From Isoetes taiwanensis (lineage: Eukaryota; Streptophyta; Lycopodiopsida; Isoetales; Isoetaceae): DNA of 64,000 nt. Location of the stretch: the NCBI GenBank assembly GCA_021234155.1, contig JAJEKV010000005.1, positions 24,005,584-24,069,583 of the forward strand. Reading direction: 5' to 3'. This document shows positions 9,658 to 21,429 of the stretch, piece by piece. The translations under genes were made by a program, and so were the position numbers. Under the pieces are notes generated by a model, which saw only the letters and a program-made list of their open reading frames with translations, was not told the origin of the DNA and did not search any database. Position 1 is the stretch's first letter. Each line of letters opens with the position of its first letter.

Positions 9658-12531
9658 TCAATCCTCCTCTGTACTGGGGCTGGCAGCGAGTGCCTCGGAT
9701 GAGGGAGGAGGCAAATACTCAATAATCTGCTCATGTACATCGTCTGAGAGGCAGAACACACCCTTCTCACCATGTGCAGCCTGCAATTCAACCTTTGCAC
9801 AAACTACAAGGTGTGTATAGCAAGTTACATCAGGCATATTGTCTAACAGCTCATACTTACCATCTCCGATGAACTTGTAATATTTACCTGATAAGACAAC
9901 CTCCTGCCTGTTGAACTTAGAGCCCCAATAGTCCTTAAATGCATGCTGGACAATGTGTTTAGGTTCAGTGCACTTGATTATCCAGAAATCCACATTCTCA
10001 TCATTTCCTTCCTCTGCATTCACAACAAAGTTATCACCTACTTCAACCATTTCTGCTTTCCATTGATTGTCCCCTCATAATCGTACATGGTGGACGGGTG
10101 ATTCCTGCTCAAAACCATAGGAATCGGGGTTGACAATGAATAATCTCAAGCCGAGATGCATGTCTACATTTAGACCATAATTCTCTCCAACAAAATCTGC
10201 AAAAGCATGATAGATGCCTATGTGCCATTTCAGTTGGCCTGTCTTGGCAGTAAGGCCTAATTGTGTGAATCTTTTTTGTACCTGCTAAAGTATCACATTC
10301 ATATGGCAAATCTCTGTTCACATCACCCAACTTAACAAGCCAGAAGAACCTAAAATAAACGGTTGTGGGTGTAAGAAATAATTTCAATATTAAATGACTC
10401 AACACTATGGAATAAAACTAATACCTTTGTATGTTGCGGTCCTTTGAAGTTTGTTTTGCAATCCTTTGAAGTTTGTTTGCAGCTGAAATAGGAATTGAGA
10501 AAGTTGACAACATCTTGAGAATTCCTTAAGGGTGTCTGTCCCTTTTAAGCATTTCACTCGTCAATATTCTTTTGATGACAGCTCCAGCCCCGTCATGCTC
10601 CCCTTTACCATGTGATGTGGCAAAGAAGTTCCACTGCAACTTAATCCCCTTCAAACTTGTAGAATCTTCCCAAAAGTAGAAAGCTCTAGAAGATTTGAAC
10701 TGCTGTCGCGGCACATCCGCCGGACCCAAACACATGTTTTGCCAAATTAACTCCCCGCTCAACAAAAACTTCGTGATGGTTTTGCAAACAATCTTTGGAC
10801 AAATAAACATCATATTTCTTATCGTCCGATATATAGAAATGTGTCTCTTTCACTATTTTTCCTGTCACCAATCTTGATGTGTGGGATTTCAGATTCTTGG
10901 GCATGTCTCAGAAGTGATATGAACTAGGATGGAACATTGGTCATTATGCCAATGCATACTTTGGATTTCCTGTTGAACTTTGAAGGAGAAATTCTCGGCA
11001 AAATCTATAAATGAAAACCACAAGTACCTTTTGGAAATGTTTGAAGACAATTTTTAAATTGTTCTCGCTTTGCCACCTAAATTTGTGTAATTATGTGGAA
11101 TGAACTGCTTCATGACAGATTCAGCATGAGACATGAATTCTTTCAATGTTGTTGTTTTGTAGACTAGCCTCATGATATCCTTGGTCTTCTCTTTGATGGA
11201 GCCATCCTTTCCCACATTCCTTTTTATTGTCTCTCAGTCTCAGATTCATAGTTTCAGATTTAGTTTAAATAAGTTACATGTCATTACAAATATTGAATAC
11301 AAGTGCAAAAACAATGTACATACCTTCTCAAAGTTCTTCCAATCGATTGTCCGAATAGCGCTCTTCTCCCTTGGACATCTTTTGAATTTTCTTATTCCAC
11401 ATGAGCTGCAATCAAGTTGTAGACAATTTGCTTTGTGCCAAAGATCCTCATCTGCCTTAGAACATACCGTTGACCTCCATAATTCACTAACACTATTGAA
11501 AGTCTTCTCCTTTGCTTCACAAAGATCTCCAAACCTACAAATTGAACACTTGCACTTACAATTTGTTCCATGTGTGTTCATGTCTCTTCTAATTCTATTC
11601 AATGCCTGTCTCACAAATTCCATCTTCATGTAATAAATGCACATGCATGTTTCACGATCTTTTAGTCTCCTAACAAACAAAGGTTTCAAGCACTCAAACC
11701 TTCTCAAACCTGCTTTGATGTCAGGATTCTGTTTCTGAAACTTTTTGTAGAAGACAACCTGCACGTCAAGCCAACACAAAAAAACTTTTATAACATTTAC
11801 ACTTCAACAAATATGTCTGATCTTCAAATGTGGCAGTAAATTGACAATTCTAGGAACTTCTAAACTAATATCAAAGTTCACTAACCTAAGATTCTTCCAA
11901 AAAGTGGATGGGATGCAACCTATATGGCTTGAAATTCTTGACTCCTTCAGAGGTTCTCCTAAGCTTCACAACTTGTTTCTTGTTGGGAGATACTCTTGTG
12001 TTACAAACCCAGTAACTATATATTTTCTCTCGATCTTTAAAAGAGAGCTTGTCACTTCTATCCTTTCTCTTAAACATGGACCAGAGCCCACCAATTGCAG
12101 CTGCTTTCCTCTTGTCCAAAGCAAAGATACAGTCCTTCTCTTTTATGTTTAAAGTCTTTGCAACTCAGGACTTATTGCTAGCATTATTAATGGCCCATTA
12201 CAAGAGTAGATGACCTCGCTTGTGTCATATCCTGGTTCCTTCTTAGCTTGTTAGTTTGAAGACTGCTCTTCACATTATCAACAACTTGCCTAACTGCAAA
12301 CAATTCCTTGTGTCCCATTATGCCAATTTCAGGCAATCCCTGACCTGTTCTTGCCAATATTTCATCCCTATCATCTTGAAATAAATTCTTGCATACACTA
12401 TGAATATTATCCAGAATACCTTTTGCCAACTTTTGTTTGGTTCGAGTGGCCAATCTGTGAGGACTGGATGCAGATTCAAGTGCTAATCTTTCTGCTCTTC
12501 TTTTCCTCTGCATCCTTCTTTTGGCAGACAT
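9658..12531 (-). pseudogene. Broken multi-exon DDE-type transposase of the DNA transposon
   Basis: The coding pieces read right to left. A basic N terminus starts at ATG 12531 (MSAKRRMQRKRRAERLALES). A second piece covers 12119-11886. A Cys-rich piece covers 11779-11324, with CKCKCSICRFGDLC, then ELW, WHKANC and CSSCG, and a good GT donor after 11324. The core at 10904-10526 carries FYISDDKKYDVYL, QFKSSRAFYF and NFFATSHGKGEHDGAGAVIKR. A piece at 10405-10109 carries KLGDVNRDLPYECD and LSCFCRFC, and a last exon at 10050-9658 has an acidic tail. The SDD and HGKG-DG blocks look like conserved catalytic and DNA-handling motifs of a widespread transposase family whose name I cannot give with certainty. 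The copy is dead: a frameshift separates the SDD block from the FKSS block, and the residue where a conserved Asp is expected (xGCA) reads Gly. Confidence 0.6.
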
Positions 12532-13091
12532 TATTTTCCTCCCGTCTTGTATTTGGTGAGATACATTTGCATTTCACTTGAATACATGGACAACGATTAT
12601 GGCCAGCGGGACTTTCTTTTGCATGGCCGGCCAGGACTTTCTTTTGCAATTCTGAGGGAAACTACATGATCACAAGGAAGAACTGAAGGTCTGCTCTCCT
12701 AAAATTGAAAATTCTTTTCCAACCACAACACTTTCGATGCCCCAAATTCTTGTAACAAGATTTACGGTACATCGGCTTCAAGATCGAATCCCAGCTCTTT
12801 TGCTATAAGTTCCGGATCTGAATCCCCAAACTTTGCTTGAAATTCGGCAGCATACCGCTCAACCAAATCCATCTGTTCTTGAAAAAAAAGAAGGAAAGAT
12901 AATACAGCAAATGCAAACTGGAATTTGGAGGGATAGCCACATTTTGGGAAGAGATTCTTGGCGGGCTACAGATCTCTCGTTAATTTGCTCGAGTTTTTTC
13001 GCGCTCGATGCTGTTCTTCGTTAATGGACCCTAAAATTAGGAAAAAAGGCATAAAGCACCCCCCCAGCACCCTATGTCGGCGACAAAAAAA

Positions 13092-13112
13092 TTGCCCCCC
13101 AATATTGTGCTT
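13092..13112 (-). repeat. Right terminal inverted repeat of DNA transposon
   Basis: Exact reverse complement of 5893-5913. The flanking bases are GGTCT on the left and TCACT on the right, which do not form an evident direct duplication. Confidence 0.8.
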
Positions 13113-14826
13113 TCACTTAAAATAGCACCTAACAATGCATCATGCTAATCGATGACATCAAGGCCCATTTGAATGATCTCGACCATCCAAAACCAAAACC
13201 CATATACCGACCTATCATTGAAAGGTTTCCCCTTCGGGCAACCAAAAAATGCACTAACATATATTTTTTTGGTAGCCTCAAATACCAAGCGATATTTTTA
13301 CTGATTACAAATATTGTTATTTTCGAGCATTGCTTATTTGAGACGTAGGATCGACGGGATCCAACCAGAGTATGGATCCTACGATCATTGCATGAGATAG
13401 TCAGGGTTCAAAATTTTATGAAAAATGAGGTAAACAAAAATCCTTTTCATTTTGAAATAAATAGGACATCTCAAATTTCAGCAGTACATGTCCAATCCAA
13501 TACAAAAATAGTAGGACAAAGTCCGATTTTCTTAGAACAAAAAGTTCTTGGCAAAGATAAGGACATGTCCAATCCAATACAAAAAATAGTACGACAAAGT
13601 TCAATTTCCTTAGAGCAAAAAGTTCTTGGCAAAGATAATGAGATCTTATAAAGAAAAATGCAATGTTTTGATGTATCAAAAACTTTCATAAACATTTCAT
13701 ACAAGATGGTCCTGCGTAGCATTGTATATTTGACGACTTGACATCTTTTTCCAAATTTCAACATATGGGTTGTGGTGGTGTGCCTTATTTGGCCATATGG
13801 ACGGAATGGAACGGAACAGGAAGTAGCAGTAGTCCCCTTCTCTCTCTTCTCTGCTCACATAGAGGTCGAAAAGGGAAAAAAAGGGAAAATGAGAGGGTCC
13901 AAAATAAAAAAGTTGATTTTATACCAAAAAAAAATCCTCCTCCACTTAAAAAGAGTAGGACAAAGTCCTCCTCTTCAAAAACTAGTAGAAAGTCCAATTC
14001 ATTTTTTTTGGGTTGCCCTTAAGGGGGCAAGCCCTTGTTGAGGTGGGTTTGTAGCATATTCTAGGTATATGCCAATATATACCCAGAATATGCCAATGAC
14101 TGCTCCAAACCCATCATAGGCTGTAAAATGTCGGTTGCCGCTGTTGCTGGAGAGGGACTGTGGAAACCGGGAAACCGGTGCTCGCTCCTTGCTCGAGGCT
14201 GCAGCATTGATGGATGTCGCTCCAATGTTGGTCCGATTCTTGCATTTCTGGCCCGTATAATTGGAGCTTCTGCAGTTAATGCAAGACTTGGAGCTTCCCA
14301 ACTCCGGCACTTCCCTTATTTTTATTTATCTTCGGGACTGTATTTGGCGTTTTCTTCTCTAAATCCTTTGTTTCATTCATACCGAATTCGTCAATTTATG
14401 AGCTTTTTGACGGAATCTCCAGTTTTTCCCTTAGCCCAAATGCTTTGTCGTAAGAATGTTGCATCCTTTGAAGCACCAGTGTAACCGTTGTTGTTGTATG
14501 TTTTGTCGATTTCTCAGCAATGCTACACTCCGGCGGATTGATGTGTATAGCCATTGAGAAGGGGGTTTCTTGGAATCCTGTTCAAGGCAAGAAAATTTTC
14601 ATCCACAGGGCTATTGCATTGGTAGAAAATATTGGGCGTTTTATTCAAGGACATCCCTGTAGTATGGACACTGATAGGAAACAGAATGGAAGATGCAGAT
14701 GGCGCTGGATAGTGTCTTGTTGAGCCAAGTTTCTTAGAAAGTTTATTTGATTGATATTTTTGTTACTGTCCACATAGAATATCGGCTTCTCCTTGAAGGA
14801 CTTGTGAAGGAGATTATAGTTGAGCA
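13113..14826. other. Intergenic, AT-rich, with a 79-base tandem duplication
   Basis: No gene is recognised. At about 13485-13561 and 13564-13641 a 78-79 base unit is repeated, running from ATGTCCAATCCAATAC to AGTTCTTGGCAAAGATAA with few differences. The phrase GTAGGACAAAGTCC recurs again near 13957. A plus-strand frame of 118 codons at 14128-14484 has no recognised domain. Confidence 0.5.
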
Positions 14827-15165
14827 ATGCACGAATCTGGGTTATCAGACATGCATAAGGGCGATGGGAGGGCCAGGGATTTTTGGCCAGATTTTGATTT
14901 AAAGAGACTTGCTAAGCAGTTAAAAGCTGGAAAGCTTAGAACTCCAATGCTTCCTAAGTCTAGGCTATATGTGTGGCTCATTCGTGCGAGTACCAGTATT
15001 TTGCTTTGGACGTGTGTGATTCAGTTAATGGCTTTAGGTGAATTTTGGCGATTTAATTTCCGAAGGGATGGCCCTCATGCCATGAGCATCATCATCACTT
15101 TGTCAGCGAAATTGAACATGTTCATGTCCCCAAAAGTGAGTTCATAGATTTGTCTCATAATATGG
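14827..15165 (+). pseudogene. O-fucosyltransferase-like N-terminal fragment
   Basis: The frame begins MHESGLSDMHKGDGRAR and reaches a hydrophobic segment, RASTSILLWTCVIQLMALGE. This looks like the signal-anchor segment of plant type II O-fucosyltransferase-family proteins of the Golgi, where an LLWTC..QL.ALGE-like anchor is followed by KGWPSC. Here a KGWPSCHEHHHHF stretch does follow, but in another frame (about 15064-15102), so a small indel breaks the gene. The GDP-fucose-binding catalytic domain is not visible downstream. The family call rests on this short anchor plus GWPSC pattern and could be wrong; that it is a non-functional fragment is more certain. Confidence 0.4.
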
Positions 15166-16158
15166 TTGTTCTAATGTTTATCCTTCGTTTTCTAGATTCT
15201 GCTAATATTAGTCTAGCAATTTTTTTAGTTTCTTTTGTGTGTACCAGAAATGACGATCTAAATGGAGTAGTTGATGCCACTCCTCCTGCCGTAGAGTTGG
15301 TATACTTGCCACCCCGCAATGCAACTAGTTGTATGTTGTGTTGTGAATTAGGTACTGATAAGGCTGTGCATGTTTTTTCAGAACGGAATGCTTGAGCCTT
15401 GGTTCCTTAGTCGTGACCTTGCAGCTGCTACCCAGGTTCTTGCGTATTTTGCTGTTGCCAAACTTGGACAGGCCCCTCTTGATGGTAGGACTGATTTGAA
15501 TCCCGAAGGCCTTACCGCGGGTTCTGGCAAATAGGCTCCTTCAATTGCTGATAGATTGCATTCTGCAGGTCTGTCTTGCAACGTATTTGTGCTTTATGTT
15601 TGCTTTCTTTGCTGTTGTTTTCTTTGTACTTCTTTTTGCAAATTATGGCTGTTTATGTATTGGCAATAGGTTCTTGATGAAAAAGAGTTTGTAAAACCTG
15701 TATTGGAGAAGCTTATATGGATTTCAGCTTTAAGACATGGTGTTTCAGTAGGAGAAGCGGAATAAAAGTATAAAACCGAGGTCAGACAAATGCAGATATA
15801 AAAGAAGAAATTGCATTCAAGATTTTCCACCCCATGTCAGCTTGGTAAAATAGTATTTTAGTACAAAGTGTCATTTGTTAACCAGTTGCTCAATAAAGGA
15901 ATCTCACTTATAGCTATATTGTTGCTCTGTTTTGGCTGAGGCATTAGCTTTAAAAAAAAACATATGCCTAGTGTATAATTATAGTTGTCTTGCTTACTGT
16001 AACATGATCATTTACTTTGTTCTCTTATTGAATTCTGCAGAATTTCAATTAAAGTTATGTCCAGAACATGCTAAAGATGAATGAGTTGATGGCATATTTA
16101 TCTCTAACATTTACGCAGGTAAAAGCTTCACATTGATGCTATCCTTAAGCCACACGGT
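15166..16158 (+). other. Decayed exon-like pieces, unidentified
   Basis: A stretch at about 15380-15572 reads GMLEPWFLSRDLAAATQVLA then YFAVAKLGQAPLDGRTDLNP with one in-frame TAG. It has the composition of real protein, unlike its neighbours. I do not recognise the family. Upstream, 15240-15395 is open but unassigned. The rest is AT-rich and shows no gene. Confidence 0.35.
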
Positions 16159-16404
16159 TGCATGCAGGTCCTGTTGGCTGCAATTAAAAGGGCTCAGACA
16201 AATTTCCCATTGTCACAGAAAGATGTCTCATTTATGCAGGTAAAAGCTTCACAGTGATGCTATTAATATTTATGCAGGTTAGAGGTATGCGAGGATGGTT
16301 TACTTTGTTCTCTTATTGAATTCTGCAGAATTTCAATTAAAGTTATATCCAGAGCATGCTAAAGATGAATGAATTGATGGCATATTTATCTCTAATATTT
16401 GCAT
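16012..16404 (+). repeat. Local duplication of an about 100-base block
   Basis: The block TTTACTTTGTTCTCTTATTG through GAATTCTGCAGAATTTCAATTAAAGTTAT...GCATATTTATCTCTAA occurs at about 16012-16112 and again at about 16300-16400, with a handful of substitutions. A second short phrase, GCAGGTAAAAGCTTCACA, also occurs twice (about 16117 and 16237). This is a segmental duplication of roughly 285-base period. Confidence 0.8.
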
Positions 16405-16705
16405 TTCTGCATTCTCTTTTCTCATAACCTCTGCATACCTTGTGTTCATTAAGAATGTACCTCTTATTGTATAGCATTCATTGCTGACTATCGATTTCAA
16501 ATTATTACTATACAGCCAATTATGTCCCTTGCTTTTGATAAGCACACATTTTTCTTTCTAAAGATAGTCCATCTTTTGTGCCACTAGAATCTACCAGAGA
16601 GGCCGAAGCCAACCAAGGAAGACATAGTCGTGGAGTACATTCTAGAGTGCATAAGAGCTGGAGATGAAATGAACTGGGCACGCTTTCGAGACAGGTTTTA
16701 TTGGT
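16159..16705 (+). pseudogene. Exon-like fragments of an unidentified host gene
   Basis: Two short pieces have the look of real exons. One near 16157-16240 reads HGCMQVLLAAIKRAQTNFPL then SQKDVSFMQ and is followed by a GT (CAGGTAAAAG). One near 16587-16694 reads LPERPKPTKEDIVVEYILEC then IRAGDEMNWARFRDR. Both are helical and charged. I do not recognise the protein. They sit between duplicated intron-like sequence, and no intact gene can be assembled from them. Confidence 0.35.
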
Positions 16706-18263
16706 GCTACTGCAGAAGCCATTGAGACAGTAATTTTAAAGGTTGGATCTAAGGAAAGGTTAAAACCAATTAAAAACGAAGTTCCTGCATCTGCAAGCAC
16801 TTTTATTATTCCTTTAAGGTATCACTTGTCCTGGAAATTTGAAATGCAGACCTTAATCCCAACCCAATTGCAGCTGACAAGTTACAAAGTACAAATTATG
16901 TTTCTATATCCTATTTGTAATCATATGCTGAAGCAACTTCCTAGCTCCTTTTGTTTCTTTGTTAAGGAAGACAAATAAAAGAAAGGCTCATTCCTTTCAT
17001 GACAAGGAAAAGACAAAATCCTTGTCTGCCTTTCAAGTAAAAGATGACGTAAAAAATGTGGAACTGCAAAGTTCTATACCCAAAGAATATAGCTGAATAC
17101 TTGTTTGTGAGGAAGTCTTTCTAGACTTATTTAGCTGATTAGCAGCATGATACCTCAAAGTTATTTTCTTTTGGCCTTTCTCTAAGGTGACTACATTTGC
17201 CTTTCAGTCTTGTGTTGTTATGGGAGCAATCTCTAGGTTTGGAATGTAGTCTGAAGTTAAACCTGTTAATCATGTTTGGTGCATTCTGTGGTGAGGATGC
17301 GTTTTCAAGTTCTCTAATGAAGGTTGCAACATATTTCAAACAACAGTTTCACGCAAATACATTAGAAATAGGTGTCTGTTTTCTGCTTAGGTTTCTTCTT
17401 TCATAGAGTAATGTTCAGTTTTTGTACTATACTGGCATCACTATATTACTCTTTTACTGCAGATAAGCTATATGAACATAAAAACTTATTTGTTACCTCA
17501 AGATCTTATGGTGCCTATTCCAAGCATGAGCATTCAAGAAGGAACTCCTGTTTCTTAAGAACAAATACTGAAGGCTAATGACTAGAACATCCCTTTCGAT
17601 ACTATAATAAATGACAACATTGGGGAGGGATCAACTGATGTAATGAACCCTCCATGGATGATTGAGCAAGATAGAGCCACTGCAAAGTTTTCTGTGCAAA
17701 ATCTATAGTTTATAGTGGCTTTTCTATAGTTTATAGTGGCTTTCCCTTTTAGTTTGTAACGTTGGAAAGGCCAACAAACTATATCTGGCATAGCCAGTTG
17801 AGGAAACAGATGGAGATCTTTACTCTTAGGACTAGGCTGGAGAAGACATCCCAGATTCTTACTGATAGTGCATGCATGAACAGATCGCCAGTGCCATTTA
17901 TTAAGCATAGTTTGGTGAATGAGATGGCATTCAAAGGGGAATCACGAGTATTAATGCTCATTCTTAAATGAGACAAGAAGAACATGACCTTTAGACCCTC
18001 ACAAGCACATTGAACTTGCATTCTTGCTAACCAGTGCTTTATGTTGTGATAAATTATCAAACTGCTAGGTCCCAATACAAATGGAAGTCAATTCTTTTTG
18101 TGTACAGTAAAGGTAAATCCTTTGCCAAGAATTAGTCTTTGTTGGATCTAACTTCATATATAGTAAGAGATATATTGCTCCTTTGAAAATTAGATTGCCA
18201 AAATCTAGAGTACTCTTATAAATATTGAGAAATAGATCAATAGTTGGGATATAATTTCTAAAA

Positions 18264-18402
18264 TGGCTAGACAATAAGCATGTCATATTTGGTCATGTCA
18301 TTGATGGCATGGAAGTGGTGAAGAACATTGAGGATTTGCAAACTGATTACTTATGATCGCCCTACAAGTTCATGTACAATTGTTGATTGTAATGAACTTT
18401 GA
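18264..18402 (+). pseudogene. Cyclophilin (peptidyl-prolyl isomerase) C-terminal fragment
   Basis: The stretch reads [20 protein letters not shown] then NIEDLQTD. This is the characteristic cyclophilin segment in which WLDGKHVVFG and V..GM.VV line the active-site side of the barrel. After a one-base frame change it resumes as PTSSCTIVDCNEL followed by a stop, the typical end of a cyclophilin. The N-terminal two thirds, including the catalytic Arg region, are not found upstream. The frame break and the missing exons make it a pseudogene fragment. Confidence 0.75.
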
Positions 18403-21400
18403 AGCTCTTGTTCTTGTTGACAGTTGAGAACTATGTGCATTGAGAACTATGTATTAATCGCAGCGAGGTAAATTTTGAAAGTTATTGAATATGTTCATCT
18501 ATTATGGTGTGTTTATGAATTCTTTTTACTTTAAAGAGGACTTGCTAAATTTGTAAAGCATGTGCATGTCTCTGTCATTACTCATGTTAGTTCTGTACAA
18601 GCTGCAAGTTGAAGATAATTCGAGATTGTCTTTAATATGTCGTTGAGAGAGACAACAAAATGCTCTTTGCTCATTCAGGTAATAAGATTGGGACCAAGGG
18701 TCATTGCAAACAAGAGAGATATTAGACTGCTCAGATAAACTTCGTCGTCAAGATCTCCTCAAGTTGATGTATATCTGGCTATATGTTTGTCTGGCTTGTA
18801 GTTGCCAATATTCCCATCTGCATATATTTGGTTTCATAAATTGGTTTGCTAATGTTTGTGTAAGTCGTCTCTTATGCTTTAGTGGGGCCGGGTTCTTCTT
18901 TCTTAGCCATTCTTGCTTTCAGAAAATGTAAGTTTTAGTTACTCTGTTGTGTTTCTATTAGGTTTAGTTAATATGAAATGAAGGATACATTTGTGACTTC
19001 TTTGTGCATTAACGAAGTAAAGAATGTTGGGTCTTTCTTCTAATTCATTTTGCACTTAGCCCCTCTTGCGTTTAGTTTGGTATATCTATAAAAGACAACC
19101 GATTGAATTTGCTATCATTTTGGGCTCCCTAAACAATTGATCCAACAAATGGGTGAAAACACTGACGTATAAGGCCCAAATCTAATTTGATACACAACAA
19201 GGACAACATAGCCATATAAAAAGGCAATGAAACAAACTAGGAATATCCAAATTAACCATTCTCATTCACGTGAAAGTAAGATGCCACTCCTTGTCCAAAA
19301 GCAAGCTTAAAACTTGCAGCAATGAACATTCTGTCGTTTTTTCTCTTTAATCCAATATCAACGATAGCATGTTATCCATGCTTATCTTCTCCATGTGTTT
19401 CTTTGAGTTTCTTTTCTTATTCTCCTTCCACAGAGACCCATTATCAAAGAAAACTTTTCACAGCAATGGGATATGAACAATATGGACAATTTCCGTTTGG
19501 GAGAACCATGTTAAAGGAACTCAACAATGTTTGAAGCTCTATGTGACAAAAATCCGATCAGAGGTCTTCAAGGAGTTCACTCATTTCTATGCTAAGGAAA
19601 CATGTATTTCCATTCTCTGCTCTATTAGAGTTGTCATGCTCTACTAGAGTTATCATGTATTTTCATTCTCTGCTCTATTAGACTTGTCCTTATGCTTCTG
19701 CAATACTTCTTCCATGCCGACCACCAAAGATTTCTTCAGGCCAATTCCTATAAAGTTATGGGATCAAGTATTCTATTGTCTAGAAGTAGCAATTTGAATC
19801 GATTCTCAAAACATGACTTTGAACTATGATTTAAGCCACTTCACCCTCCGACCATGGAGGGCAACCCTCCATGCGCAACACCTTGTTTTTTTAGCACAGC
19901 ATGTCCTACTCATGAATATCTGAACATTGGCAAATTTTGTAGGACAAAACGCAAAACGTAACGTTAATCTCACTTTTTTGGAACCTGCAGATAGTTTTAC
20001 CATGGTTTGGCATCCTCCGGATCCCCACCTACGTTGGGGAAATTCCCCGGGAGAGTGTAATGCTACCGTCCATGCTGGACAAAATACCGTCCTAGCTGGC
20101 AGCCATCCGGAAGCCCTCCTGGCAGAAATTCCCTGGTTTCCGGATCCTTCCCGCCCAGCAAGAACAGAGCCGGATCTTGTACCCCTATCTGGGTCGATTC
20201 TTGCACCAGCCCCATTCCGTCGAACAACAAGGATTCGGATTCGGCAAAACAATTCCAGGTATTAGACATGGATTTTTTATTGAGAATGAGTATTGAACAG
20301 AATAATTTTTTTTGTAAGACCCTGTACCGGCAGCATTCAGGTCCTCTGTTTTTTTCTTTCTGATCATACCTCCCACGAAATAGACTAGCGATCATTCCTT
20401 GGCAAATATCCTCTTTCTAAACCCTCCACTCCTCCACATAGATCGAATCTGCTACTTTTTGTAAAAACCTGCACAGAAATGGAATCACACAGATGGAATT
20501 GGCTAACACAACTCTGGCTGGCTCTATTGCGGATTCAAGCAATGAACAATAAAGCTGGTCCTTCTGCAATGAGTCGGCTCCTCTAAACTGACAAGACTCT
20601 GCAGCATTCAGCATCACCGTGGCAGTCTGCTCTTGCTCCTTCTGATGTTTTCACCTGATATAATCTTCACATTTGCTATCTTCCACATCAGCTGTCTATT
20701 TCAGAGAATTGGCTCTTCATGCTTACTCCATTAAACCGACAGCTTCAGCTGCTCTGTTGTCTTCGGCACTCCTGATTAACACTGCAGATCTATATTACGA
20801 GAAGCCTGCCTACATCAATTCTTCCTTGCACAAAAATCTGATAATGTAGCAGATAATGTAGCAGCAGAGGGCAGCTTACGCCATTCCCCAGCCCACAGCC
20901 ATTGCCCAGCCCCATATGGTTGGATTGGAGTAGTAGTAAAGCCCTTTCCAGACCAGATAAAACCAGATAAAACCAATGACCTACTGCTAAGAAAATGTAG
21001 GCATCTAAAACCTTACCAGTCCGCAGATAACTTGAAGCCAGAAGATCCACACAAGTCTCAAAAGAAGAAACAATAGCAATTACAGCTCGAAAGTCATGCA
21101 ATGCCTTTGTTAGTTTCTTCAACAGTTGTTTTGCAGCATCTTCATATAGTACTACTCTTTTAGAGTATCTTTTAGAGTATCATTTGCTACTATGAAACAT
21201 TGTAAGTTTTCTTGTGTACTCTTTTGTGTTAAACTTTTGACTGAAGATCTTAATTTTTAAATTATCAACTTTTATTCCTGCTATTTAATGATTTGTGAGT
21301 TTCTAATTAAAAAAAAAAAGTATTGAATATATATTATTTTCGGTTTGAGGTATTAGCAACAGGGAGCTTCCGACTGGATTTTATAAATTCCGAATAGTTT

Positions 21401-21429
21401 TAGGACTTGCAGGAAATTTTCCTAACAAG
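18403..21429. other. Intergenic, no gene recognised
   Basis: I see no supported gene. A 70-codon frame at 19322-19534 begins with a hydrophobic, secretion-signal-like stretch but has no homology I can name and could be chance. Bases 19840-20270 are more GC-rich, with several CCGGATCC and CCTCC motifs. 20810-20870 contains the short direct repeat GATAATGTAGCA. Confidence 0.4.

Larger units (their letters stand above)
5893..13112. mobile_element. 7.2 kb terminal-inverted-repeat DNA transposon
   Basis: The two ends are perfect 21-base inverted copies: 5893-5913 begins AAGCACAATATTGG and 13092-13112 is its reverse complement, ending CCAATATTGTGCTT. Just inside each end is a similar C-rich subterminal block (AGCACCCC..CAGCACCCT at 5929-5947 and 13053-13071), in the same orientation at both ends. 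Inside are a plus-strand two-part module (6146-7581) and a minus-strand multi-exon transposase (9658-12531), separated by repeat-rich DNA. I could not find a convincing target site duplication. The superfamily is unassigned; the transposase has DDE-type landmarks. This copy looks inactive because the transposase is broken. Confidence 0.75.

Noticed and set aside
5888-13117. Target site duplication for the DNA transposon
   Set aside because: Flanks GGTCT and TCACT, and frames of 2, 3, 8 and 9 bases around the ends, gave no convincing direct repeat.
19322-19534. Small secreted protein gene
   Set aside because: A 70-codon frame with a hydrophobic start in AT-rich DNA, no homology and no supporting signals; likely chance.
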